Source: Firmicutes bacterium UBA1702 (GTDB lineage: Bacteria; Bacillota; Clostridia; Peptostreptococcales; Anaerovoracaceae). Taken from it: a stretch of 27,949 nucleotides of DNA. The stretch spans positions 1 to 27,949 of the forward strand of contig DCJK01000001.1 of assembly GCA_002320005.1 (NCBI GenBank), read 5' to 3'. Positions 14,699-21,479 of the stretch are shown one piece after another. A program made the position numbers and the translations under genes. The notes under the pieces were generated by a model that did not search any database, had not been told where the DNA came from, and saw nothing but the letters and a program-made list of their open reading frames with translations. Each line of letters starts with the position of its first letter. The stretch's first letter is position 1.

Positions 14699-16966
14699 TT
14701 ATTCTGCATAGTCAGACAGCAGCTTTCCGATGTTTTTGTTGGAGCCCAGCGCCCACATTATATCACCCTTAGATATTATCATGCTGGCATTAGGCATTAT
14801 CACCGGCAATCCTCCCCGCTGCAGACCAAGAATCATGCAGTTTCTCTCTTTCCGGAAGTTTCCGCTCCTTATAGGCTTGCCGGCAAAGGGTTCCTTGCCT
14901 GTAATCTTTATGGCGCATACCGACAGAGCATTTTCGATATCCGGATATCCGCTGTCCATGAACTCTCTCAATGTTCTCATCCGCCTGCATGGCTCAGAAT
15001 CAATAAGCTTGTAAAAGTTCAGTATGGCCATTTCCTCACCTATGACATACACCTTATCGCCTGCCATTATAGTCTGGCTTTCATCAGGCAATATGTAGGT
15101 CTTGTCTTTTCTGCGTATTTTTACAACATAGACATTGAATCTGTATCCAAGTTCCAGCTCCCTCAGGGTGATTCCAAGGATAGGGACTTTTTCAGGTGCA
15201 ATAAATGAAATAATGTGCAGCTTGTCGTGGAGCCATGTCTGCTTTCCGCCCTGAGCCTCTTCTCTTTCTATGAGACGCTCGTTAAAATTTCTCAGGAATC
15301 TGGTCTCCAGCTGCAGATACCATCCTGTCATTCCGTCATATTTTGCCAGAACGGCGATGACCGCAACCAATATGAAGAAGAGCCAGATAGGCTGCACCTT
15401 AAACAGCTCCGCCAGAGGGATCATGGCTATTATGGTTATAACAGCAACTTTTATGAGCGTAAGCACCAACAGCGGAAGTCTGAAAGATCTTCTCTTGAGC
15501 CATAATGAAGTGTACAGGTTATTGTGAAGGTTCATCAGCGGTCCTATGAAAATGGCAATCAGGATGTATATGACTGCACATGCGGCCATATCTGCCACTG
15601 CCGGCTGCATGTGAGCTTTGAGAAAAGGCTCAAGAACATGGAGTCCCAGCAGAGTTATAAACAACATAAGTCCTCCGAATACCACCAGTCTGAAGAAGTA
15701 TTTCTTTATGTACAGGTACCACTCGTTGTCTTTTTCGTTCTCCGTCTGTTCGGCAGATGTATACTGGTTAAGTTTACCCACCAGCCTGTCTGGAAGTTTT
15801 TTCTCTATGGCTTTTATGCATGAAGGCGCTGCTTTAATAAAGAATGGCGTCGTAAATGTTGTTATTACGGAAACAGAAACCACTATTGGATACAGGTAGT
15901 CTCCTGTCACCCCAAGAGACATTCCCAGGGACGCGATTATAAAGGCAAATTCACCTATCTGCGCAAGAGAAAATCCGCATAGCAGTGAGTTTTCCAACGT
16001 CTGGCCTGAAAGCAACATTCCCAGTGATGAAAAGATAAGTTTTCCGGCTATGGTTACCAATGTCACTACAACTATAGGAAACGCATATTCCACCAGCGTT
16101 CCCGGATTTACCATCATTCCCACAGACAGGAAAAACACCGCTCCGAACAGGTCTTTTACTCCTTTGGTCAGATGCTCTATCCTCTCTACGTGAATTGTTC
16201 CCGCCAGCAGTGATCCTGCAAGAAAAGCACCCAGTGCAGAAGAGAAGCCCAGAGCTCCGGCAAGAATTACCATACCGAAACATACTCCCAGTGAAACTAT
16301 CAGAAGCATCTCATCATTCATGATTCTGATGGTTTTGTTGAGAAAGGTCGGGATAAAATATATTCCCAGAATCAGCCATATAACCAGATAAAGTATCATC
16401 ATGGAAAGGCTTTTTGCCACTTCACCTCCGGACACATGACGGCTTACGGATATGGTTGACAAAATTACCATCATAAAAATACCGGCTATGTCTTCAATTA
16501 CCAGCGTGCCGAAAACCAGCTCCGTAAATTTTTTCTTTTTAAGTCCCAGTTCGTCAAAAGCCTTTATAATAATTGTGGTTGAGCTCATAGACAGCATACC
16601 TCCCAGGAATATGCTGTCCATGGTTCCGAAGCCCAGAAGACGTCCTGCTGCATATCCCATGGCAAGGATTCCTGCCACTTCCACTATTGCCGTTATTATG
16701 GCAGTGCTTCCCACCCGGGCAAGTTTGTGAAGGTTAAACTCCAGTCCCAGATGGAACATAAGAAATATTATTCCTATCTCGCTCCAGGTACTTATGTTCT
16801 CTGTATCCACCACCGTAGGGAAAAACGGGAAATATGAACTTATGAGAAAGCCCGCCAGTATATAACCCAGCACCAGAGGCTGTTTTATTTTCTTAAACAG
16901 TATGGTTATAAGTCCCGCCGTAATAAGCATCACGGCCAGATCCGAAATCAATGCGGGTATGTGCAT
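14699..16966 (-). CDS. CPA2 (KefB-type) cation/proton antiporter with two TrkA-C domains
   Basis: This 755-residue protein has an N-terminal Na+/H+ exchanger membrane domain (about 1-385, roughly 12 helices) with the conserved FSSALGAFLAGSLLAG and an early LGYILAGFL. A second short membrane block follows (about 415-560). The C-terminus holds two RCK-C/TrkA-C domains (about 590-660, ending in a typical GDKVYVIG, and about 675-750, ending in KGDIMWALG). The NAD-binding TrkA-N domain is absent. Such proteins exchange K+ or Na+ for protons and are gated by a small ligand at the TrkA-C domains. GAAGGAGG precedes the ATG, and the SDR gene ends 15 bases upstream, so they form one operon. Confidence 0.88.
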   Translation of the reverse strand: MHIPALISDLAVMLITAGLITILFKKIKQPLVLGYILAGFLISSYFPFFPTVVDTENISTWSEIGIIFLMFHLGLEFNLHKLARVGSTAIITAIVEVAGILAMGYAAGRLLGFGTMDSIFLGGMLSMSSTTIIIKAFDELGLKKKKFTELVFGTLVIEDIAGIFMMVILSTISVSRHVSGGEVAKSLSMMILYLVIWLILGIYFIPTFLNKTIRIMNDEMLLIVSLGVCFGMVILAGALGFSSALGAFLAGSLLAGTIHVERIEHLTKGVKDLFGAVFFLSVGMMVNPGTLVEYAFPIVVVTLVTIAGKLIFSSLGMLLSGQTLENSLLCGFSLAQIGEFAFIIASLGMSLGVTGDYLYPIVVSVSVITTFTTPFFIKAAPSCIKAIEKKLPDRLVGKLNQYTSAEQTENEKDNEWYLYIKKYFFRLVVFGGLMLFITLLGLHVLEPFLKAHMQPAVADMAACAVIYILIAIFIGPLMNLHNNLYTSLWLKRRSFRLPLLVLTLIKVAVITIIAMIPLAELFKVQPIWLFFILVAVIAVLAKYDGMTGWYLQLETRFLRNFNERLIEREEAQGGKQTWLHDKLHIISFIAPEKVPILGITLRELELGYRFNVYVVKIRRKDKTYILPDESQTIMAGDKVYVIGEEMAILNFYKLIDSEPCRRMRTLREFMDSGYPDIENALSVCAIKITGKEPFAGKPIRSGNFRKERNCMILGLQRGGLPVIMPNASMIISKGDIMWALGSNKNIGKLLSDYAE

Positions 16967-16981
16967 TTAACCCCTCCTTCT

Positions 16982-17695
16982 CTATCCCATTATATCTCCG
17001 CCGTTAACCTCTATTATCTGCCCCGTCATGAAGTCCGCCTCATCTGAAAGGAGAAATTTAACGACATTAGCTATGTCTGACGGCTGCCCCAGTCTGCCCA
17101 GAGGTATTATGGAACCATAATATTCTTTGGTGAGTTTCTCGCTTTTTACCAGCATATCGGTATCAACAAATCCCGGGGATACGGCATTTACCCTTATGCC
17201 TTCCGGAGCCAGCTCCCTGGCAAAAGCAATTGTCATGGAGTTTATGGCGCCCTTGGATGTTGAATAAGGCAGAGAAACAAAATCGCCTCCTGTCTTGGCT
17301 GCTCCGGAGGTTATATTTACGATGGAGCCACCTCTTTGCATTTTTTCGAGGGAATATTTTGTCACGAAAAAGTATCCTTTCACGTTGGTTTCCAGAGTGA
17401 GATTCCATTCTTTCTCACCCATATCCCTGAAATTACCCGGCACAGATACGCCGGCATTATTTACAAGACAGTCTATTCTGTCCGGTATGCCGAGTTTTTC
17501 TTTTATCTCCCGGGGATTTCTCACGTCAAAAATCATCGGTTCAATATCATATCCTCTGCCTTTTTCCAGAGTACCGGCAATTTTTTCCATGCTGCGTGCA
17601 TTGGCATATACCTTGTATCCGGCTGCTGCCAGTTCCAGGGCTATGGCCTGACCTATTCCTGCTGCTGCTCCTGTTACAACTGCTGTTTTCTTCAT
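16982..17695 (-). CDS. Short-chain dehydrogenase/reductase, FabG-like
   Basis: This classical SDR of 237 residues has cofactor loop TGAAAGIG (8-15), NNAG (79-82), catalytic N104, S130, Y144 and K148 (YSTSK), and a C-terminal NGG. An Asn-Ala-Arg-Ser stretch after strand 2 fits NADP(H) use. The closest named relative is 3-oxoacyl-ACP reductase, but its position between an XRE regulator and an antiporter, away from other fatty-acid genes, makes a different substrate likely. AGGAGA lies 8 bases upstream of the ATG. It is 27 bases behind the regulator gene and 15 bases ahead of the antiporter. Confidence 0.88.
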   Translation of the reverse strand: MKKTAVVTGAAAGIGQAIALELAAAGYKVYANARSMEKIAGTLEKGRGYDIEPMIFDVRNPREIKEKLGIPDRIDCLVNNAGVSVPGNFRDMGEKEWNLTLETNVKGYFFVTKYSLEKMQRGGSIVNITSGAAKTGGDFVSLPYSTSKGAINSMTIAFARELAPEGIRVNAVSPGFVDTDMLVKSEKLTKEYYGSIIPLGRLGQPSDIANVVKFLLSDEADFMTGQIIEVNGGDIMG

Positions 17696-17722
17696 TTCTG
17701 CTGTCTCCTGTCTGTGATGTCT

Positions 17723-17935
17723 CTACTCAACTCTTTCTCCGTTCTCAAGAAGAAAATAATGCTCATAATGGGCCTCCAGCACCCGGGCAATATGTTCAAG
17801 TTCCTCCTGAGTTACGGTGTTTCTCTTCAGCTTGGCATTAAAATTCTGAGGAGTCTGATTGATTCTTCTTGCCAGCTCCGCCAGACTGATGCCTCTTATG
17901 GCGCAAAGCACCCTTATCTGTTCTGAATTATTCAT
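17723..17935 (-). CDS. Small XRE/Cro-type DNA-binding protein
   Basis: This 70-residue protein is mainly one helix-turn-helix: EQIRVLCAIRGISLAELARR, then INQTPQNFNAKLKRNTVTQE. The second helix matches phage/ICE-type repressors that take the form TPQNFSxKLKR. The start at MNNSEQ (17935) has GGAGAGG 4 bases upstream, while the longer frame to 18004 runs through the promoter. It heads the operon with the SDR and antiporter and probably autoregulates. The family is also common on mobile elements, and this gene borders the accessory patch that begins near 18080. Confidence 0.85.
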   Translation of the reverse strand: MNNSEQIRVLCAIRGISLAELARRINQTPQNFNAKLKRNTVTQEELEHIARVLEAHYEHYFLLENGERVE

Positions 17936-17975
17936 ATGTCCTCTCCGTTGTTTCCATGTGCCGTTATTTATTATA

Positions 17976-18004
17976 ATTGTAAAACATTTGATTGATGCCG
18001 TCAA
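17976..18004 (-). promoter_or_regulatory. Promoter of the XRE-SDR-antiporter operon
   Basis: On the minus strand TTGACG (18004-17999) and TACAAT (17981-17976) are 17 bases apart. A TATAAT follows directly after. The start would lie about 35 bases before the regulator ATG. Confidence 0.5.
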
Positions 18005-18072
18005 TTAAGATAGTGTTAAGGTTTAACCGGAGGCACATGATAAAAAGGCCGGTTTCTTATAAATTCCTGCTG

Positions 18073-18099
18073 AAAAAACCATCCCCGCCTTTAGCGGGG
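18073..18099 (-). terminator. GC hairpin with T run
   Basis: CCCCGC (18083-18088) pairs with GCGGGG (18094-18099) around a 5-base loop. On the minus strand it is followed by ATGG and TTTTTT. It could end the transcript of the deacylase gene. It also forms the tip of the left inverted repeat at 18083-18112. Confidence 0.5.
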
Positions 18100-18112
18100 T
18101 GTTCGTAAGACA
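18083..18112 (+). repeat. Left copy of a hairpin-tipped inverted repeat
   Basis: A hairpin (CCCCGC/GCGGGG) is followed by TGTTCGTAAGACA. The 15-base core GGTGTTCGTAAGACA (18098-18112) matches the reverse complement of 18898-18912 at 14 of 15 positions. The right copy also begins with its own hairpin, so hairpin plus core is repeated in inverted orientation around the deacylase gene. Confidence 0.5.
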
Positions 18113-18123
18113 GTGAAACAGAT

Positions 18124-18156
18124 AAAAGGCGTGACTTTCGCGGTCACGCCTTTTTC
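18124..18156. terminator. Strong bidirectional terminator
   Basis: AAAGGCGTGAC (18125-18135) and GTCACGCCTTT (18143-18153) form an 11-bp perfect stem with a 7-base loop. T runs follow on the plus strand, with TTTTATC on the minus strand. No plus-strand gene precedes it here, so it mainly insulates the operon at 17723-18004 from the deacylase side. Confidence 0.75.
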
Positions 18157-18270
18157 TTTGAGAGGATAGTCGCTTTCACGGCGCAAGGGACACAGTCCCT
18201 TGTTCGGCTGCAGTGACGCAATACAGCCCAGGCATTCATATGTCCGGGCTATTCGCTCCGCAGGACGCGC

Positions 18271-18304
18271 ATACGGGGATTACCCCGTATAGAAGTGCTC
18301 CCTT
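18271..18304 (+). other. oriT-like nick region (MOBQ/RSF1010-type), orphan
   Basis: A perfect 8-bp hairpin (ATACGGGG 18271-18278 with CCCCGTAT 18283-18290) is followed one base later by GAAGTGCTCCCTTG. From memory, transfer origins of the RSF1010/pSK41/pIP501 group have a hairpin directly followed by TAAGTGCGCCCT, nicked after TAAGTG. Ten of those twelve bases agree here, with the same geometry. No relaxase or MobC gene lies within the window. Family knowledge supports the motif, but function is unproven. Confidence 0.5.
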
Positions 18305-18336
18305 GTGCCTGTTTGACAAACTGGAATTTGCGTAGA

Positions 18337-18783
18337 TTAATCAAACATTCCTTTTATTTCATTTACCTTTATCAAATCATTGGGATTGATTTTTAATGTT
18401 AAGAGTTCATTCCCTGTTCCACCATAAACAAAATCATGGCAAAGTAGTTTTTTATCAAAAACACATGGTATTCCCAATCCAACAAGTGGAATACAGCCAG
18501 TCAAATACCCTGTCTGCTTCTCAACTTTCTTTCTGTCCGCCATTTTTAATTTCTCAAAGCCCAACTTTGTTTTTAACTTTTCAAAATCCAGACGTCCGTT
18601 CTGCATAGAAGTTATACATCCAATAAGACCATTTTCTGTCTGCAAAACATAAGTGGGGGCAGCTTTTTCTACAGGGTAAAAACCTTCAGCATCCAATGCA
18701 GACAAAATAGGTTTATCTTGTTCTATTATTTCATAACAGCAATTTGCCTCATCCAAAACTTCTTTTATTTCACTTATAGTCAT
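18337..18783 (-). CDS. YbaK/EbsC-type aminoacyl-tRNA deacylase
   Basis: This 148-residue protein belongs to the YbaK/prolyl-tRNA-synthetase-associated editing family, which hydrolyses mischarged tRNA in the cytoplasm. The supporting blocks are the central NGLIGCITSMQNGRLDFEKL, then LGFEKLKMADRKKVEKQTGY, the GCIPLVGLG turn and the late FVYGGTGNELLTLKI with its GTG turn. Residue-level specificity (Pro, Cys or Ala) cannot be assigned. GGAG lies about 10 bases before the ATG. It stands alone between the oriT-like region and a surface-protein gene, and is bracketed by the inverted repeats at 18083-18112 and 18898-18926, so it may have been carried in by a mobile segment. Confidence 0.85.
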   Translation of the reverse strand: MTISEIKEVLDEANCCYEIIEQDKPILSALDAEGFYPVEKAAPTYVLQTENGLIGCITSMQNGRLDFEKLKTKLGFEKLKMADRKKVEKQTGYLTGCIPLVGLGIPCVFDKKLLCHDFVYGGTGNELLTLKINPNDLIKVNEIKGMFD

Positions 18784-18830
18784 ATTTATTTGATCTCCAC
18801 AAATTCCGGTTAGTAGGTATGTTTTGTTCT

Positions 18831-18859
18831 ATGTTACCACATAGCAGGATAGAATACAA
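18831..18859 (-). promoter_or_regulatory. Probable promoter of the deacylase gene
   Basis: TTGTAT (18859-18854) and TAACAT (18836-18831) are 17 bases apart on the minus strand. CTATGT-N4-ACATAG (18829-18844) overlaps the -10 as a small palindrome that could be an operator. Confidence 0.4.
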
Positions 18860-18861
18860 GA

Positions 18862-18893
18862 ACAACCACAGCAGCGCAAACTACTGTGGTTGT
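18862..18893. repeat. Perfect 10-bp hairpin without T run
   Basis: ACAACCACAG (18862-18871) pairs with CTGTGGTTGT (18884-18893) around a 12-base loop. No T tract follows on either strand, so it is not an obvious terminator. It sits beside the right inverted-repeat copy. Confidence 0.5.
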
Positions 18894-18897
18894 CAGT

Positions 18898-18926
18898 TGT
18901 CTTATGAACACCGCACTTTCACGCGG
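18898..18926 (-). repeat. Right copy of a hairpin-tipped inverted repeat
   Basis: TGTCTTATGAACACC (18898-18912) is the reverse complement of the left core with one mismatch. It is followed by CCGC (18911-18914) pairing with GCGG (18923-18926). It mirrors the hairpin-plus-core order of 18083-18112. Confidence 0.5.
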
Positions 18927-18941
18927 ATATGATTTTTATAT

Positions 18942-18981
18942 AAAAAAGACGGCTGCGGTGAAGTCGCTGCCGTCTATGTGT
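18942..18981 (-). terminator. Terminator of the SpaA-type surface-protein gene
   Basis: On the minus strand AGACGGC (18975-18969) pairs with GCCGTCT (18953-18947) and a run of T follows (18947-18942). It lies 25 bases after the surface-protein stop. Confidence 0.75.
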
Positions 18982-19000
18982 AATTATTATTTTTTAAATA

Positions 19001-20044
19001 TCAGGCGTTTTCTCTTCTTCTGATTGCAGTAAGGCCAAATACGCCGGCAAGCATCAGGGACGCCCATACAAGCATGCCTGCACTGTCACCGGTATCAGGA
19101 ACTTTTGGTACTTCAGCCTTCTTGTTGACGAAAGTCACCTGCTGATATTTAATATATTTGTAGTTGCTGTAATCGGGTTCATCTTCGTCATAGAAATATA
19201 CGCCGGGTTCTCCGCCCCATCCCAAAGCCGTATGCTCAGAATCGTTGCGAACAGCGAGCGTATAGGTTTCGTTTGATTTGACATAACCTTCAGGTGCTGT
19301 CTTTTCTGCCAGCGTATAGTTTCCTTCCGGAACAACAAAGGTTGCAATACCGTCATTTCCGGAAACTGCCTCATAGTTCATGCCCTCAAAATCACCTGTA
19401 CCTGTCAGGGAGAAGGTTGCGCCGGCAAGAGCCTTGCCGTCAGTATCAGTTTTCTTTACGGTAAACGAATAAGCCGTGTAGATGTTCTCAAAGTTGTTAT
19501 CGGAAACATCATTCCCCAGAAGGTGTACGTCGGTGAATATCTCATTTCCTATAACCGTAATGGTAAGATAGCGTTCAACATCGGAATATGTCCAGCCGGC
19601 TTTGCCGTCGTTCTTTTCAGTCAGTCTAAATGTAATTACACTTTTAGTCACACCATCATTACCGGTGGCCGTCTGCCAGTGGTGATCTGTATTCACTTTT
19701 TCAAGATCGATGGTTCCGCCCAGAGTAAAGGTTTCTTTGCCTTCACCACCGGTAGTGATTGTATCGTTGGTAAAGTCAATACCGCAGTCTGCAAGAGTTA
19801 CGCTATCGTCCGGTGTAAACACCACACTGTGTTGTTCGTTTTCGCCGATAATCCCATACTCAAGTTCAAAGGTGAAGTTTTCCTCACCGGGAGCTGCTTC
19901 GCCGCCCTTCACAACATTCTTGTCTACATCAAACAAGAATGGCTGCTGAGTTTCAGCGGTGGCTGCATTTGTGGTAATTGGGAACATTCCAAAAACCATG
20001 ATACAGCACAGAAGCATTACAAATAGTCTGGCTCTTTTTTTCAT
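19001..20044 (-). CDS. Sortase-anchored surface/pilin protein with SpaA domain
   Basis: This 347-residue protein begins with a signal peptide (MKKRARLFVMLLCCIMVFGM, cleavage near TNA/ATA). Next comes a Spy0128/FctA-like pilin domain (about 35-195: LFDVDKNVVKGGEAAPGEEN, then FRLTEKNDGKAGWTYSD). A SpaA/Cna-B domain follows (about 198-305: FTVKKTDTDGKALAGATFSL, later YTLAEKTAPEGYV). The C-terminus is a sorting signal: VPDTG (315-319), a hydrophobic helix, then RRREN. Pilin-type domains of this class usually carry internal Lys-Asn isopeptide bonds. No sortase gene is nearby, so anchoring depends on one elsewhere. AAGGAG lies 7 bases before the ATG. Such genes are frequent cargo of gut Clostridia mobile elements. 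Confidence 0.87.
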   Translation of the reverse strand: MKKRARLFVMLLCCIMVFGMFPITTNAATAETQQPFLFDVDKNVVKGGEAAPGEENFTFELEYGIIGENEQHSVVFTPDDSVTLADCGIDFTNDTITTGGEGKETFTLGGTIDLEKVNTDHHWQTATGNDGVTKSVITFRLTEKNDGKAGWTYSDVERYLTITVIGNEIFTDVHLLGNDVSDNNFENIYTAYSFTVKKTDTDGKALAGATFSLTGTGDFEGMNYEAVSGNDGIATFVVPEGNYTLAEKTAPEGYVKSNETYTLAVRNDSEHTALGWGGEPGVYFYDEDEPDYSNYKYIKYQQVTFVNKKAEVPKVPDTGDSAGMLVWASLMLAGVFGLTAIRRRENA

Positions 20045-20176
20045 AATGGATTCTCCTTTTCTTTTTTATTTTTAATGCACCTATCTTCATCATTAAAGAC
20101 GGCGTATTACCTTGTTTTAAAAGCAAAAGGGCGGTGGCTTAATATTCTGTCATCGTCCTTTGCTTAAATGCGAAAA

Positions 20177-20733
20177 TTATTCGGCGTCCTCTCTTCTCTT
20201 CTTGCTATACGCCGCAGTTCCGGTGACTCCTAATCCTCCTGCAAGGAGCAGTGCTCCCCAAAGGAGCATGTTGCTGCTGTCTCCGGTCTTAGGTGTTCCG
20301 GTTGCAGGGATTTCAACTGCATCCTTCTTGTAGCCGCAAACCGTACACTCTTCATGCTTGGAGCCTTTTTCGGTCTCCGTAGCTTCCTTGTCGATTACCC
20401 ACTCGTACTGATGTCCGGTAGCCTTATCCACTGTCTTATCGGCACTGATTTCAACATTACCGGTGGCGTCTGCAAACAGCTTGCTGCAGCCGGAGCAAGT
20501 GTAGTATTCGATGTTACCGTCCTCTGTGCAGGTAGGAGCATTTGCTTCAACCTTGGTCAGAGAATGGGTGTGACCCAGTGCAGCAGTGATGATGTCGCTT
20601 TCTGAACAACAAAATCACTTTTTTTGTCTGCTTGCAGTGACTGTGCTACAGCATCGGCAAAGATGTAATCCTTCATGTTAACAATCACTATACGCACACT
20701 TTTCACCTGCTTTCTTTCTGATTCACCGGCATT
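20177..20733 (-). pseudogene. Remnant of a sortase-anchored surface protein
   Basis: Only the C-terminal part of a larger surface protein remains. It has Cys-pair modules (YYTCSGCSKLF and HEECTVCGYKK, each followed by an Ala/Thr-rich link), then the sorting signal TPKTGDSSNMLLW, a hydrophobic helix and KKRRE. Reading upstream, the frame holds to LGHTHSLTKVEANAPTC and DIITAA. It then shifts near 20597, where one missing base separates it from KKSDFVVQKA and VNMKDYIFADAVAQSL. That frame is closed by a stop at 20734-20736 with no signal peptide, start or ribosome binding site. So it is truncated at the 5' end as well as frameshifted. A GTG near 20431 could in principle start an 84-residue fragment, but nothing supports its translation. 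Confidence 0.72.
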
Positions 20734-20814
20734 CTACTGCCACTATAATTCACATTATAATGAATTCAAAAAAAATCGCCCTAGCCGATTGGCCAGTTTT
20801 TTTAAAAAAGGGCA

Positions 20815-20842
20815 CAAAAAAACTCCTGCGTAAAAGCAGGAG
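20815..20842 (-). terminator. Terminator of the signalling operon
   Basis: On the minus strand CTCCTGC (20842-20836) pairs with GCAGGAG (20829-20823) and a run of eight T follows (20822-20815). It lies 10 bases after the LuxR-type regulator stop. Confidence 0.88.
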
Positions 20843-20852
20843 GTCTCCTGTG

Positions 20853-21479
20853 TCAGTCCAGTCCCGGGACAATAAATTCCTTGTTTATCACATCTGCCAC
20901 CAGCTCTACGCGGCTGCTGTAGCCTGTTTTCTGAAACAGTTCCTGAACATGCCATTTGACATCGCTGACGCTGATATGCAGCTCAGCGGCAATGGCCGGA
21001 TTGCTGTATCCTTTGACCATGAGTCGTAAAACTTCCATCTGCATAGGCTTCACCTCTGTGGAGCAGGCATTTCCTATGCGGATTGCCGGCGGGCTCTCCG
21101 GATATATATGCTCGCCGCCCATGGTTCTATCCATGACCGAAATCAGGTCTTCATCTCCGGTTTCCTTGTACCAGAAGCTGTCCGCACCGGCTTCCTTTGC
21201 CCTGGCAATAAGGTCTGCAGAGGTCATGCTGGTTATGATTATAATCTTTATCCCCGGCATATGACGTTTGATGGCGGCTGCTGCCGCAATACCGTCTTCG
21301 TTGTTTTCGGTGCGATAATCCATAAGGATAAGATCTACAGGTTCATGCATGCAGGTTATCTCTGCCATTCCGGCGTTAGTTATGGCCGCCACCAGATTAT
21401 AGCGTCCGCTGGCATTGATATATCCTGAAATACAGTCTCTGCCCATTCTTGTATCTTCCACCAGAAGTACATTTGTCAT
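20853..21479 (-). CDS. NarL/LuxR-type response regulator
   Basis: This 208-residue regulator has an intact receiver: acidic pair E8/D9, phospho-acceptor D54 (LILMDYRT), T83/S84 and K105 (FWYKE). A LuxR-type helix-turn-helix covers about 142-200 (MQMEVLRLMVKGYSNPAIAA, then ELHISVSDVKWHVQELFQKT). Phosphorylation should promote dimerisation and DNA binding. Its ATG overlaps the stop of the upstream histidine kinase by four bases, so the two are coupled and form a cognate pair. It is the last gene of the three-gene signalling operon and is followed by a strong terminator. Confidence 0.92.
   Translation of the reverse strand: MTNVLLVEDTRMGRDCISGYINASGRYNLVAAITNAGMAEITCMHEPVDLILMDYRTENNEDGIAAAAAIKRHMPGIKIIIITSMTSADLIARAKEAGADSFWYKETGDEDLISVMDRTMGGEHIYPESPPAIRIGNACSTEVKPMQMEVLRLMVKGYSNPAIAAELHISVSDVKWHVQELFQKTGYSSRVELVADVINKEFIVPGLD

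Larger units (their letters stand above)
18005..18336. other. Gene-free, hairpin-rich region
   Basis: About 330 bases without a credible gene. Besides the two terminator-like hairpins and the oriT-like site listed separately, I see AACCGG/CCGGTT (18025-18030 with 18049-18054), CAAGGGA/TCCCTTG (18184-18190 with 18196-18202) and AGCCC/GGGCT (18225-18229 with 18246-18250). This density of hairpins is far above that of other spacers in the window and resembles a transfer-origin or structured-RNA region. Confidence 0.55.

Noticed and set aside
18005..18336. Riboswitch or known small RNA in the hairpin-rich spacer
   Set aside because: I could not match the hairpins to any riboswitch or housekeeping RNA core I know. 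The nick-like motif next to a hairpin makes a transfer origin the better reading.
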